Shown: positions 1 through 6,087 of the stretch, one piece after another
Layout of the letters: the number at the start of each line of letters is the position of its first letter
Numbering within the stretch: position 1 is the first letter of the stretch
NCBI GenBank assembly: GCA_002839245.1
Contig: PGXR01000063.1
Location: forward strand, 1 to 13,261
Direction: 5' to 3'
DNA: 13,261 nt
Origin: Spirochaetae bacterium HGW-Spirochaetae-7
GTDB taxonomy: Bacteria > Spirochaetota > Spirochaetia > Treponematales > UBA12059
Made by a program: the position numbers and the translations under genes
The notes under the pieces: generated by a model
What the model saw: the letters and a program-made list of their open reading frames with translations, nothing else
What the model was told of the DNA's origin: nothing
Databases searched by the model: none

Positions 1-140
1 ACGATGGCGTGACAGAGGGCGTCGCCGTCGGAATGACCGAGCTCGCCGAGTTCCGACGGGACGACGACGCCCCCGAGCACGAGCGGCTTTCCTGGTACGA
101 GCCGATGGATATCCCAGCCCTGGCCGATGCGGGCGCTCAT
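1..140 (-). CDS. ispF: 2-C-methyl-D-erythritol 2,4-cyclodiphosphate synthase, N-terminal part (3' end outside window)
   Basis: IspF closes CDP-ME 2-phosphate to the cyclodiphosphate MEcPP with release of CMP, in the cytosolic MEP pathway to isoprenoids. Only the first 46 codons are present. They read MSARIGQGWDIHRL, then VLGGVVVPSE and LGHSDGDALCHAI. The Asp and His of WDIH and the His of GHSDGD are the expected divalent-metal ligands of the family. The ATG overlaps the ispD stop in an ATGA junction, and an AGGA lies 6 nt upstream inside the ispD end, so translational coupling to ispD is likely. The protein is separate here, whereas IspD and IspF are fused in some bacteria. The identification is firm; the C-terminal two thirds lies beyond position 1 and cannot be judged. 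Confidence 0.95.
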   Translation of the reverse strand, partial: MSARIGQGWDIHRLVPGKPLVLGGVVVPSELGELGHSDGDALCHAI

Positions 141-802
141 GGAAGGTCCTGAGGGAAAGTTATCTTGATATTCTCGCGTTCGCCGTCAATGACGACTACG
201 GCCCCGCCCGCCATCGCCCATACCTCGGCGTCGTCAGTCGCCCCCGATGCGGAAGCGCCCGCGGTCAGGTAGGCGGCGAGCAGGCCGCGGTACTGGAAGC
301 CCTGCGGGGTCTGGGCCGCCCTGAGCGCCGACCGGGACAGGTGCTCGACCACGGCGCCGCCTGAGCCGACACGCTTGACGGTATCGGATATGGGGGTTCC
401 AGGTACGCAGGCGCCGCAGCGGGCAGCCTCGGCGAGCACGCGGCGGACCAAGGCGGGGCTCGCCCATGGCCTGGCCGCGTCGTGAACCAGCACCAGTTCG
501 GGGTCTACGCCGCGCAGGGCAAGGAGGCCGGCCTTGACACTGTCCGACCGCTGTTCGCCACCGTCGGCGAACAGGAGCCTGGGGCCGGCTCGCGACACGA
601 GGCTCTCCCCGAGCGCCGCTTTGGCCTCTTCCGTACCACCAGCCGGAACGACGACCACGACCGCCGCGCAGTCGCCCATGCCGAGGAAAAGCTTGACTGA
701 ATGGGATAGTACCGGGAGGCCGTCGAGGAGTCGGTACTCCTTCTTGTCGCCGCCGAAGCGGAGGCTCCTCCCGGCGGCCGCCACGACCGCCGCGAACCTC
801 AT
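137..802 (-). CDS. ispD: 2-C-methyl-D-erythritol 4-phosphate cytidylyltransferase
   Basis: IspD couples MEP to CTP to give CDP-ME, the third step of the MEP pathway. The 221-residue product has the usual length. Seen motifs: the N-terminal nucleotide-binding loop AAAGRSLRFGGDKKEY (residues 8-23), VHDAARP (106-112), TPQGF (165-169), TDDAE (189-193) and ENIKIT (210-215). In the loop the family pattern GxGxR is GRSLR, so the second glycine is Ser13, while the catalytic-type Arg15 and Lys21 are kept. The start lies 3 nt after the carD stop, with GAAGG at the end of carD as the ribosome site. The stop overlaps ispF by 4 nt. It is probably transcribed from the carD promoter as the middle gene of carD-ispD-ispF. 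A functional enzyme is expected. Confidence 0.96.
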   Translation of the reverse strand: MRFAAVVAAAGRSLRFGGDKKEYRLLDGLPVLSHSVKLFLGMGDCAAVVVVVPAGGTEEAKAALGESLVSRAGPRLLFADGGEQRSDSVKAGLLALRGVDPELVLVHDAARPWASPALVRRVLAEAARCGACVPGTPISDTVKRVGSGGAVVEHLSRSALRAAQTPQGFQYRGLLAAYLTAGASASGATDDAEVWAMAGGAVVVIDGERENIKITFPQDLP

Positions 803-805
803 GCC

Positions 806-1306
806 CTAGCCTTCCAGCCGCGCTCGGATCAGTTCCGAAATCTCGTCCTTGGTCTTGCCAAGCGAGAACGACACTTCATCCTGCAGCAGGTTGAGGGCGG
901 AGTCATAGAGCTTGCGCTCCAGGATCGGCAGTTCCTTTATCTTGGAGCGGTGGTAGAGCGAGCGGACAACGCTGGCGATGTCCATCACCGATCCTTTCTT
1001 GAGGAGGTCAAGGTTCATCTGGTAGCGCAGCTTCCAGTCCGACGGTATGGGCGCATACTCCTCGGAGATGAACTCCAGGGCGCGCTCGGCCTCGTTCATA
1101 GGCACGATGGGCCTGATTCCCAGCTCGCGGGCCTTGTCCACCGGGACCATGACGGTCATGTCGGAGAACTCGAGGTAGATGGTGTAGTAGAGGACGCTCG
1201 TTTCCTTGAAGCGTTTTTCCTGGATCTCGACGATCCGTCCTACGCCTTGGCTTGGATATACGATACGCTGGTCTACGCCGAATTCAGTGGTTTGGGGCAT
1301 GCTCAT
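806..1306 (-). CDS. carD: CarD family transcriptional regulator
   Basis: CarD-type proteins bind the RNA polymerase beta subunit and stabilise open complexes at promoters such as those of rRNA genes. The 166-residue product begins with the Tudor-like RNAP-interaction domain (about residues 9-65), including IVYPSQGVGRI and the YYTIYLEFSDMTVMVPV strand region. A helical C-terminal domain follows (about 75-162). Trp91 in SDWKLRY fits the conserved tryptophan that wedges into the upstream edge of the melted DNA in characterised CarD proteins. The open frame extends 16 codons further upstream (to 1354), but a -35/-10 pair lies inside that extension, so those codons are probably not in the mRNA. 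ATG 1306 or the second ATG at 1300 is the start; neither has a good ribosome site. It is followed 3 nt later by ispD. Confidence 0.93.
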   Translation of the reverse strand: MSMPQTTEFGVDQRIVYPSQGVGRIVEIQEKRFKETSVLYYTIYLEFSDMTVMVPVDKARELGIRPIVPMNEAERALEFISEEYAPIPSDWKLRYQMNLDLLKKGSVMDIASVVRSLYHRSKIKELPILERKLYDSALNLLQDEVSFSLGKTKDEISELIRARLEG

Positions 1307-1316
1307 ACAGCTTTCT

Positions 1317-1345
1317 ATACTACTCGCAAGGACCGATAAAGTCAA
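1317..1345 (-). promoter_or_regulatory. Sigma70-type promoter of carD-ispD-ispF
   Basis: Read on the minus strand, TTGACT (1345-1340) and TAGTAT (1322-1317) are separated by exactly 17 nt. They match the -35 and -10 consensus at 5 of 6 and 4 of 6 positions. The predicted transcription start is about 1309-1311, only 3-5 nt before ATG 1306 and 9-11 nt before ATG 1300. The mRNA would therefore be leaderless or nearly so. This argues against the longer open frame starting at 1354. Prediction only; no start site has been mapped. Confidence 0.6.
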
Positions 1346-1395
1346 ACCGGGCAAGGCGCATGGACGCGCGGCAGGGATGGCGCGCCCTGGAGTGG

Positions 1396-1413
1396 CCCGT
1401 CCGCCAGGACGGG
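1396..1413. terminator. GC hairpin downstream of the SpoU methyltransferase gene
   Basis: CCCGTCC (1396-1402) and GGACGGG (1407-1413) form a perfect 7-bp stem with a 4-nt loop. It lies 58 nt beyond the methyltransferase stop and upstream of the carD promoter, a sensible place to separate the two transcripts. There is no U-tract on either strand, so it is not a canonical intrinsic terminator. Confidence 0.35.
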
Positions 1414-1470
1414 TACGTCAAGGATGACGACAGCGCGCTTTCTAATACCATTCCCTATACTCGAACGCGC

Positions 1471-2241
1471 TTAGCGCGTACGACGAAACAGCTCCCACAT
1501 CAGTATCGCCCCGGCAGCGCCTACGTTCAGGGAGTCGACGCCTCCGGCCATCGGGACGACGACGCTCGCATCGCAGGCGGCGACTAGGTCCCGGGGAAGC
1601 CCCCATCCTTCGTTGCCGACGACAAGGGTCACCGACCTGCCTGCCGCCATGGCCGCGACGGCTGCCGGCTCGACGGCGCCGGGAACGAGGGCCGCCGCGA
1701 CGAGGAGGTTGCCGCCCTTGCCACGGGAAAGCGGCAATTCATCCGCCCCCGACAGCGGTACGACGGGGATGCCGAGCGCGCAGGCCATGGAGGACCGCAA
1801 CGACTTGCGGCCATAAGGATCGGCGCAGCCGGGTCCGAGGCAGACCCGCGACGCTCCCAGGGCCGAAGCGCTCCTGATCAAGGCGCCCAGGTTGTCCGGG
1901 TCGGTCACGTTCCACAGTACGAGCGCAGGCCCCTCAGGCAGCGCTTCCGGTTCGGGCGGCAGGGGCCTGTCAGCCAGCGCCAGGGCTCCCCGGTGGAACG
2001 CGAAGAGGACGAGGTTCTCCATCTCGGCACGGCCAAGCGCGCCGACGGTAAAGGTCCCGCAGGATATCCTGCGCCATTCGTCCTCGTCGGCAGGAACGCA
2101 GAGCAGCGCCCTGACGCAGACTCCGCAGGACAAGGCCTTCTCGATGACGATGCGGCCTTCCAGCACGATGAGGCCGGCTCGTTTGTAATCACGGTCGCGG
2201 AGGCCGGCAAAGGCCGACAGAGGGTCTGAAGGGACGATCAT
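1471..2241 (-). CDS. SpoU/TrmH-family RNA 2'-O-methyltransferase
   Basis: This is a SPOUT-fold enzyme that transfers a methyl group from S-adenosylmethionine to a ribose 2'-OH in tRNA or rRNA; the target nucleotide cannot be read from sequence. The 256-residue product has an N-terminal substrate-recognition part (LRDRDYKRAG, then VLEGRIVIEKAL, about residues 14-37). The three SpoU motifs are NVTDPDNLGALIRSA (111-125), VVGNEGWGLP (207-216) and VPMAGGVDSLNVGAAGAI (229-246). The Asn and Arg of motif 1 and the SLNV of motif 3 are intact, so it should be active. The frame is open for 16 more codons upstream, but ATG 2241 fits the family N-terminus. A TATACT element 7 nt before this ATG suggests a leaderless message. 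It is divergent from tldD. It could be RlmB-like or another TrmH paralogue. Confidence 0.92.
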   Translation of the reverse strand: MIVPSDPLSAFAGLRDRDYKRAGLIVLEGRIVIEKALSCGVCVRALLCVPADEDEWRRISCGTFTVGALGRAEMENLVLFAFHRGALALADRPLPPEPEALPEGPALVLWNVTDPDNLGALIRSASALGASRVCLGPGCADPYGRKSLRSSMACALGIPVVPLSGADELPLSRGKGGNLLVAAALVPGAVEPAAVAAMAAGRSVTLVVGNEGWGLPRDLVAACDASVVVPMAGGVDSLNVGAAGAILMWELFRRTR

Positions 2242-2248
2242 GGGAGCC

Positions 2249-2254
2249 AGTATA
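2249..2254 (-). promoter_or_regulatory. -10 element of the methyltransferase gene
   Basis: TATACT on the minus strand matches the -10 consensus at 5 of 6 positions and is followed by 7 nt and then ATG 2241. No convincing -35 sits at 16-18 nt. If used, transcription would start at or next to the start codon, which also explains the absence of a Shine-Dalgarno sequence. Confidence 0.42.
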
Positions 2255-2278
2255 CCGTAAGTCGGACTGGCCTTGCAC

Positions 2279-2307
2279 TTGCTCCTCATCGGCTATGCCA
2301 GTATGTT
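2279..2307 (+). promoter_or_regulatory. Possible promoter of tldD-pmbA
   Basis: TTGCTC (2279-2284), a 17-nt spacer and TATGTT (2302-2307) lie in the divergent gap, about 30 nt before the tldD start codon. The matches to consensus are weak (3 of 6 and 4 of 6). The position is right for the tldD-pmbA transcript, but the element itself is uncertain. Confidence 0.3.
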
Positions 2308-2327
2308 TGAAAGCGACTATGCCGGAC

Positions 2328-2332
2328 GGAGG
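2328..2332 (+). promoter_or_regulatory. Ribosome binding site deciding the tldD start
   Basis: GGAGG lies 4 nt before ATG 2337. The upstream in-frame ATGs at 2295 and 2319 have no such site. This favours 2337 and a 464-residue TldD. Confidence 0.7.
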
Positions 2333-2336
2333 TCAG

Positions 2337-3731
2337 ATGAAATACGACGGAATAGGCCGCCACGCGGCGCTGTTCAACGAATATGCGGAATTGCGCGTCC
2401 AGGAAAACAAGACAATGAGGATAAGCCTCTTGAACGGCGACGTGGTCGGGAACTCGCGCGGAGTCCAGGCGGGCGTCTCGGCGAGGGCTTTCAAGGACGG
2501 CGTCTGGGGCTTCGCCTCATCGCCGGAAGCAGCCGACGCATCGATACGAGCCACGGTGGAGCGCGCGGTCGGCAACGCAAGGTTCCTTGCGTCGAAGCGC
2601 GCCGCGTCCGACGTACTGGTCAACGGCCCGCTGCCGTCCCGCCCCGGCAGGACGGACATGAACCTGGCCACGACGAAGCCCAGGCTCGACCAGAAGAGTC
2701 TCATAGAGTTCATACGCACGATAGACGCATACTGCGCCAAGTACTACCCCGGACTGTCTTCACGCTCGGTTTCGCTGTCGTGCCTGGACATGGAAAAAAC
2801 CTTGCTCACCGCCGACGGAGCCGACGCGTACTCGCTCGTGCCGAGGACCATCCTTGCGGTATCGATGACCGTCGATGCCGACGGGGAGCCGGTCGACCTG
2901 TACGAGGTCTACGGTGGCCGGGGCCAGTTCGAGGACGTCTTCGACGACCCGTCCCTGCTTTTCCCAAACATCGACGCGCTCGCGGACAACCTCGCCCGAA
3001 AGTCCAAGGGCGTCTACGCCAAGCCAGGCACCCACGACGTGGTCCTGGACTCCGACCTCGCGGGCATCCTGGCGCACGAGGCGATCGGCCACACGGTCGA
3101 GGCGGACGGAGTCCTGGGCGGCTCGGTCGCTGCCGACGCGATGGACCGGGTCGTCGCAAGCCCCCTCGTCACCCTGGTCGATTTCGCAAACACGGCGCTC
3201 GGGCAGCCCTGCCCCGTCCCGCTGTGGACCGACGACGAAGGCACCGAGGCCAGGGACGCGGTGCTGATAGAGCGGGGCGTGCTCCGCTCGTACATGCACA
3301 ACAAGGAATCCGCGGCCCATTTCGGCGTAGCGCCTACCGGGAACGCCCGCGCCTATGGCTTCTACGACGAGCCGCTGATCAGGATGAGGAACACCGCCAT
3401 CCTGCCTGGCTCATCCAGGCTGGCCGACATGCTGGCCGGGGTCGACGACGGCTACTACCTGCTTCGATCGTCCAACGGCCAGGCCGACGCGACGAGCGAG
3501 TTCATGTTCGGCGTCGTCATGGGCTTCGAGATAAAGGGGGGCAAGATCGGGGACGCCCTGCGGGACACGACGATATCCGGCGTCGCCTTCGACATGCTCA
3601 AGACCGTCACCGCCGTTTCAGGGGACATGAGCTGGTCGTGCGGCGGCATGTGCGGCAAGAAACAGTCGATACCGGTTGGCATGGGCGGCCCGGCCATCAG
3701 CTGCCGAGTCAACGTGGGGGGACGAGCGTGA
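2337..3731 (+). CDS. tldD: TldD, zinc metalloprotease subunit of TldD/TldE
   Basis: TldD is the catalytic subunit of the cytosolic TldD-TldE protease, known to degrade unfolded short peptides and, in some bacteria, to mature ribosomally made peptides. The 464-residue product carries HEAIGH at residues 247-252 (two His ligands and the catalytic Glu), followed by TVEAD. Near the C-terminus it has CGGMCGKKQSIPVGMGGPA, where Cys439 fits the third zinc ligand known from E. coli TldD. Start 2337 is chosen for its GGAGG; the frame also has ATGs at 2295 and 2319. The stop TGA shares its A with the pmbA ATG (TGATG), so the two are coupled and probably made in similar amounts. No candidate precursor peptide gene is visible nearby, so a general peptidase role is the simplest reading. 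Confidence 0.95.
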   Translation: MKYDGIGRHAALFNEYAELRVQENKTMRISLLNGDVVGNSRGVQAGVSARAFKDGVWGFASSPEAADASIRATVERAVGNARFLASKRAASDVLVNGPLPSRPGRTDMNLATTKPRLDQKSLIEFIRTIDAYCAKYYPGLSSRSVSLSCLDMEKTLLTADGADAYSLVPRTILAVSMTVDADGEPVDLYEVYGGRGQFEDVFDDPSLLFPNIDALADNLARKSKGVYAKPGTHDVVLDSDLAGILAHEAIGHTVEADGVLGGSVAADAMDRVVASPLVTLVDFANTALGQPCPVPLWTDDEGTEARDAVLIERGVLRSYMHNKESAAHFGVAPTGNARAYGFYDEPLIRMRNTAILPGSSRLADMLAGVDDGYYLLRSSNGQADATSEFMFGVVMGFEIKGGKIGDALRDTTISGVAFDMLKTVTAVSGDMSWSCGGMCGKKQSIPVGMGGPAISCRVNVGGRA

Positions 3732-5035
3732 TGACCGAATTCAACGGGATGGAACTGACGAGGAAGGCCGTCGACGCCATGAAAGCCGCCGGAGCCGACA
3801 AGGCCCAGGCCGGCGTGTCACGCGGCGAACAGAGCGAGCTGAACGTCGACGCGGGGCGCATGAGCCTCTACCGAACCACGGTCAACGTATCGCTGGGGCT
3901 GACCGCTCATACCGGAGGCCGCAAGGGTTCGATATCGATCAACCGCTACGACGACGACTCGATCAGGCAGGCCGCCCTCGAGGCCCTCGCCATGGCCCGA
4001 TCGAGCGAACCCGATCCCGCCAACGACATATCGCCCGGCCGCCCCCTGGAGCGCTTCGAGTCGGGGCAAGCCAGGCCCGACGATGCGGCGATGTACGACC
4101 GCCTCCGCGAGTTCATCGACTGGGCCCGTTCGACCTACCCGAAGACGAAGCTCGAGCAATGCGTGCTCCACTTCAACCGCGGCGAATCCTTCTACGCCAA
4201 TTCAAACGGCGCGGAATTCGAGGACCACTCCGGCCTGTACAGCTTTTTCGCGATGTTCACGAGCAAGAACGGCATCGACACCTCGAGCTTCAACTACTCG
4301 GGCGCCGCGCACCGAACCCTCGCCCTCGCCCTCAAGGACTGGGGCACCATCGACCTCCTGATGGGGCAGTCGGCAGAGCAGACAAAAGTCTCGCCGGTGT
4401 CCGGTGCGTTCTCGGGTGACATCCTGCTCACCCCCGACTGCCTCGGCGACTTCGTGGGTTATGTCGACGGCGTCTACCTCGGCGACTACGCGATGATAAC
4501 AGGCAACTCCCCGTGGAAGGACCGCCTCGGCGAGGCGGTCGTCTCGCCACTGCTCACCGTCCGCTCCGAACCGGACGGCCCCGCCATCGAGGCGGGTTAT
4601 CCGTACACCGGCGACGGTTTCCGCGCCGAAAACTGCCCCATCATAGAGAAAGGCGTTCTGAAAAACTTCTCGCTCGGGCTCTACGGCTCGAACAAGACGG
4701 GCAAGCCACGCTGTCCATCCGGCGGCGGCGCCATCGTCGTCGAGCCGGGCGACGAGAGCCTTGACGCCATGATTCGCGACGTCAAGCGCGGCATACTCCT
4801 GGCGCGCTTCTCGGGCGGCTCGCCATCAGACAACGGCGATTTCTCAGGAGTGGCAAAAAACTCGTACTTGATAGAGAATGGCAAGATAGTGCGCCCGGTT
4901 GGCGAGACGATGATTGCGGGCAACGTGGCCGAGCTGTTCAAGGCCGTCCGCGCCATCTCCCGCGAGCGGATAGACTACGGCTCGGCGATATTGCCTTGGC
5001 TTCTCGCCGGAGGCGTATCGATCTCAGGCAAGTAA
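3731..5035 (+). CDS. pmbA: PmbA/TldE, partner subunit of the TldD/TldE protease
   Basis: This is the non-catalytic paralogue of TldD that completes the heterodimeric protease. The 434-residue product lacks an HExxH motif, as expected. It keeps the family C-terminal block SGGSPSDNGDFSGVAKNSYL (residues 361-380) and ends with LAGGVSISGK. The ATG overlaps the tldD stop in TGATG, with a run of G residues about 9 nt upstream as ribosome site. The same frame is open far upstream (to 2273), but that stretch is an arginine-rich shadow of tldD. The gene converges on the HD gene with only 19 nt between the stops. Confidence 0.94.
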   Translation: MTEFNGMELTRKAVDAMKAAGADKAQAGVSRGEQSELNVDAGRMSLYRTTVNVSLGLTAHTGGRKGSISINRYDDDSIRQAALEALAMARSSEPDPANDISPGRPLERFESGQARPDDAAMYDRLREFIDWARSTYPKTKLEQCVLHFNRGESFYANSNGAEFEDHSGLYSFFAMFTSKNGIDTSSFNYSGAAHRTLALALKDWGTIDLLMGQSAEQTKVSPVSGAFSGDILLTPDCLGDFVGYVDGVYLGDYAMITGNSPWKDRLGEAVVSPLLTVRSEPDGPAIEAGYPYTGDGFRAENCPIIEKGVLKNFSLGLYGSNKTGKPRCPSGGGAIVVEPGDESLDAMIRDVKRGILLARFSGGSPSDNGDFSGVAKNSYLIENGKIVRPVGETMIAGNVAELFKAVRAISRERIDYGSAILPWLLAGGVSISGK

Positions 5036-5046
5036 CGGCTTTTCCG

Positions 5047-5075
5047 TCCCAAGCCTAGGCTGTCCTGGGCTGGGA
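5047..5075. terminator. Hairpin at the convergent pmbA / HD-gene junction
   Basis: TCCCAAGCC (5047-5055) can pair with GGCTGGGA (5068-5075) with a single bulged A, giving an 8-bp stem around a 12-nt loop. It spans the end of the minus-strand HD gene (stop at 5057-5055). A two-way terminator is plausible by position, but no U-tract follows on either strand. Confidence 0.28.
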
Positions 5076-5960
5076 GAGCTCGAAGTCCATGCGCTTGAGT
5101 TTCCTGCGGAAATTGGAGGAGGCGTCGTCGAGGATCCCTCGCAGGTAATCGATCTGGCGACCCATGGCCTCGTCGCATAGGTCCTTGTCGATGCCGTAGC
5201 GCATCGCGAAATGGCTGCGGACGAAAGCCCTGACACCTCCCAGCTTGCCGTCGAGCCTGTCCATGGTCATCTCGTAGAAGCCCATCGTCTTCCTGAGCAT
5301 GTCAAACTCCGTATCGTAGCCTGAGAATCCTGCTTCCTTGAATTCGTAGTAGAGGAAAAGGAGCTTCTCGAGGTAGGCGCGGTCCGACATCTGTCCGACC
5401 AGGTCGGCGCTCGCCAGAACCCTGCCCGCTTCCTTTTCCTGTTCGTCGGCCCAGGCCTGCTCGTCGTATTCACCCTTGAGGCCGGTCGCCTGGATGATGC
5501 GGGCGACGCGGTCGCCTTCGGCTCCGAAGCGCGGAGCCTGCGCCCTGGCGAAAGCCGAAGAACGCTCGACGTGGACCGCGGTGAAACGGGCGCCGGTGCC
5601 CCCCTCCTCCTCGACCGTCCGGATGTAACCGACGTCGTGGCATGCCGCGGCGATGAACAGGTCCCTGGCCAGCGAAGCGGGAAAGGACCCCCGTTCGATG
5701 AAGATGCCGTCGGCTATTCGCGCCGTCGTCAGAAGCACGGCCATCGTATGGCGTATATCGTGATAGCCGGTGTCGCAGGCCCGGTAGCCGGGGAAACTGC
5801 CGGCGAACAGGTCGATTATGGCGTCAGCGGCGGCTCGGACGGGTACCCAGTCGGCGTCGTCGTACCAATATTTGAAGATGCGCCCGGCCTCGGCGAGAAC
5901 CGCTTCCGGATCGTCCCCGTCCACGAGCCTCGCCAGCTGTACAGAATCGGGGTCGCCCAT
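5055..5960 (-). CDS. HD-domain metal-dependent phosphohydrolase
   Basis: The 301-residue soluble protein has an HD-type metal site: YHDIRH (residues 66-71, His67 and His71), CHDVGY (107-112, His108-Asp109), His130 and Asp186 in SADLVGQM. The YHxxxH opening recalls class I cyclic-nucleotide phosphodiesterases, so hydrolysis of a cyclic nucleotide or another phosphoester is plausible. The substrate cannot be read from sequence. It lacks the HD-GYP signature. The start at 5960 is chosen because AGGAAG lies 6 nt upstream; an in-frame ATG at 5978 would add six residues but has no ribosome site. It lies 127 nt downstream of a diguanylate cyclase on the same strand and may share a transcript with it. 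The C-terminal half (about 195-301) is helical and rich in charged residues. No signal peptide or membrane segment is seen. Confidence 0.82.
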   Translation of the reverse strand: MGDPDSVQLARLVDGDDPEAVLAEAGRIFKYWYDDADWVPVRAAADAIIDLFAGSFPGYRACDTGYHDIRHTMAVLLTTARIADGIFIERGSFPASLARDLFIAAACHDVGYIRTVEEEGGTGARFTAVHVERSSAFARAQAPRFGAEGDRVARIIQATGLKGEYDEQAWADEQEKEAGRVLASADLVGQMSDRAYLEKLLFLYYEFKEAGFSGYDTEFDMLRKTMGFYEMTMDRLDGKLGGVRAFVRSHFAMRYGIDKDLCDEAMGRQIDYLRGILDDASSNFRRKLKRMDFELSQPRTA

Positions 5961-5966
5961 CGCAGT

Positions 5967-5972
5967 CTTCCT
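5967..5972 (-). promoter_or_regulatory. Ribosome binding site deciding the HD gene start
   Basis: On the minus strand AGGAAG lies 6 nt before ATG 5960 and itself falls just inside the longer frame that begins at ATG 5978. This favours the shorter, 301-residue product. Confidence 0.6.
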
Positions 5973-6057
5973 CTCCATGCCAGTTCTCGATTCAGTTCTG
6001 GCTCTTCAAGATATCACGCATGCATGGTGTTGACATGAATAATGGCTGGAATTCCAT

Positions 6058-6076
6058 CCGGGCAGCTACCGCCCGG
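6058..6076. terminator. GC hairpin just downstream of the dCache-GGDEF gene
   Basis: CCGGGC (6058-6063) and GCCCGG (6071-6076) form a perfect 6-bp stem with a 7-nt loop, 11 nt past the cyclase stop. A second perfect 10-bp palindrome, TGGAATTCCA, follows at 6047-6056. Read on the minus strand the T-run (6081-6077) comes before rather than after the stem, so this is not a canonical intrinsic terminator. It could end or attenuate the cyclase transcript ahead of the HD gene, or protect the 3' end. Confidence 0.35.
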
Positions 6077-6087
6077 AAAAACCTCGA

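Noticed and set aside
2760..3320. 186-residue minus-strand open frame antisense to tldD
   Set aside because: It covers the HExxH region of tldD, has no domain and is expected from GC-rich codon use.
2273..3730. Long arginine-rich open frame in frame with pmbA, suggesting a 920-residue fusion protein
   Set aside because: It is the out-of-frame reading of tldD. Its composition (Arg/Gly/Pro-rich, no motif) is a GC-rich shadow, while the tldD frame carries HEAIGH and full family conservation. The pmbA start at 3731 has its own ribosome site.
3676..4419. 247-residue plus-strand open frame spanning the tldD-pmbA junction
   Set aside because: Arg-rich shadow of pmbA with no motif; the pmbA frame is strongly conserved through this interval.
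6029..6035. Exact TTGACA on the plus strand in the gap between the cyclase and HD genes
   Set aside because: No -10 element 16-18 nt downstream and no plus-strand gene begins there; both flanking genes are on the minus strand.
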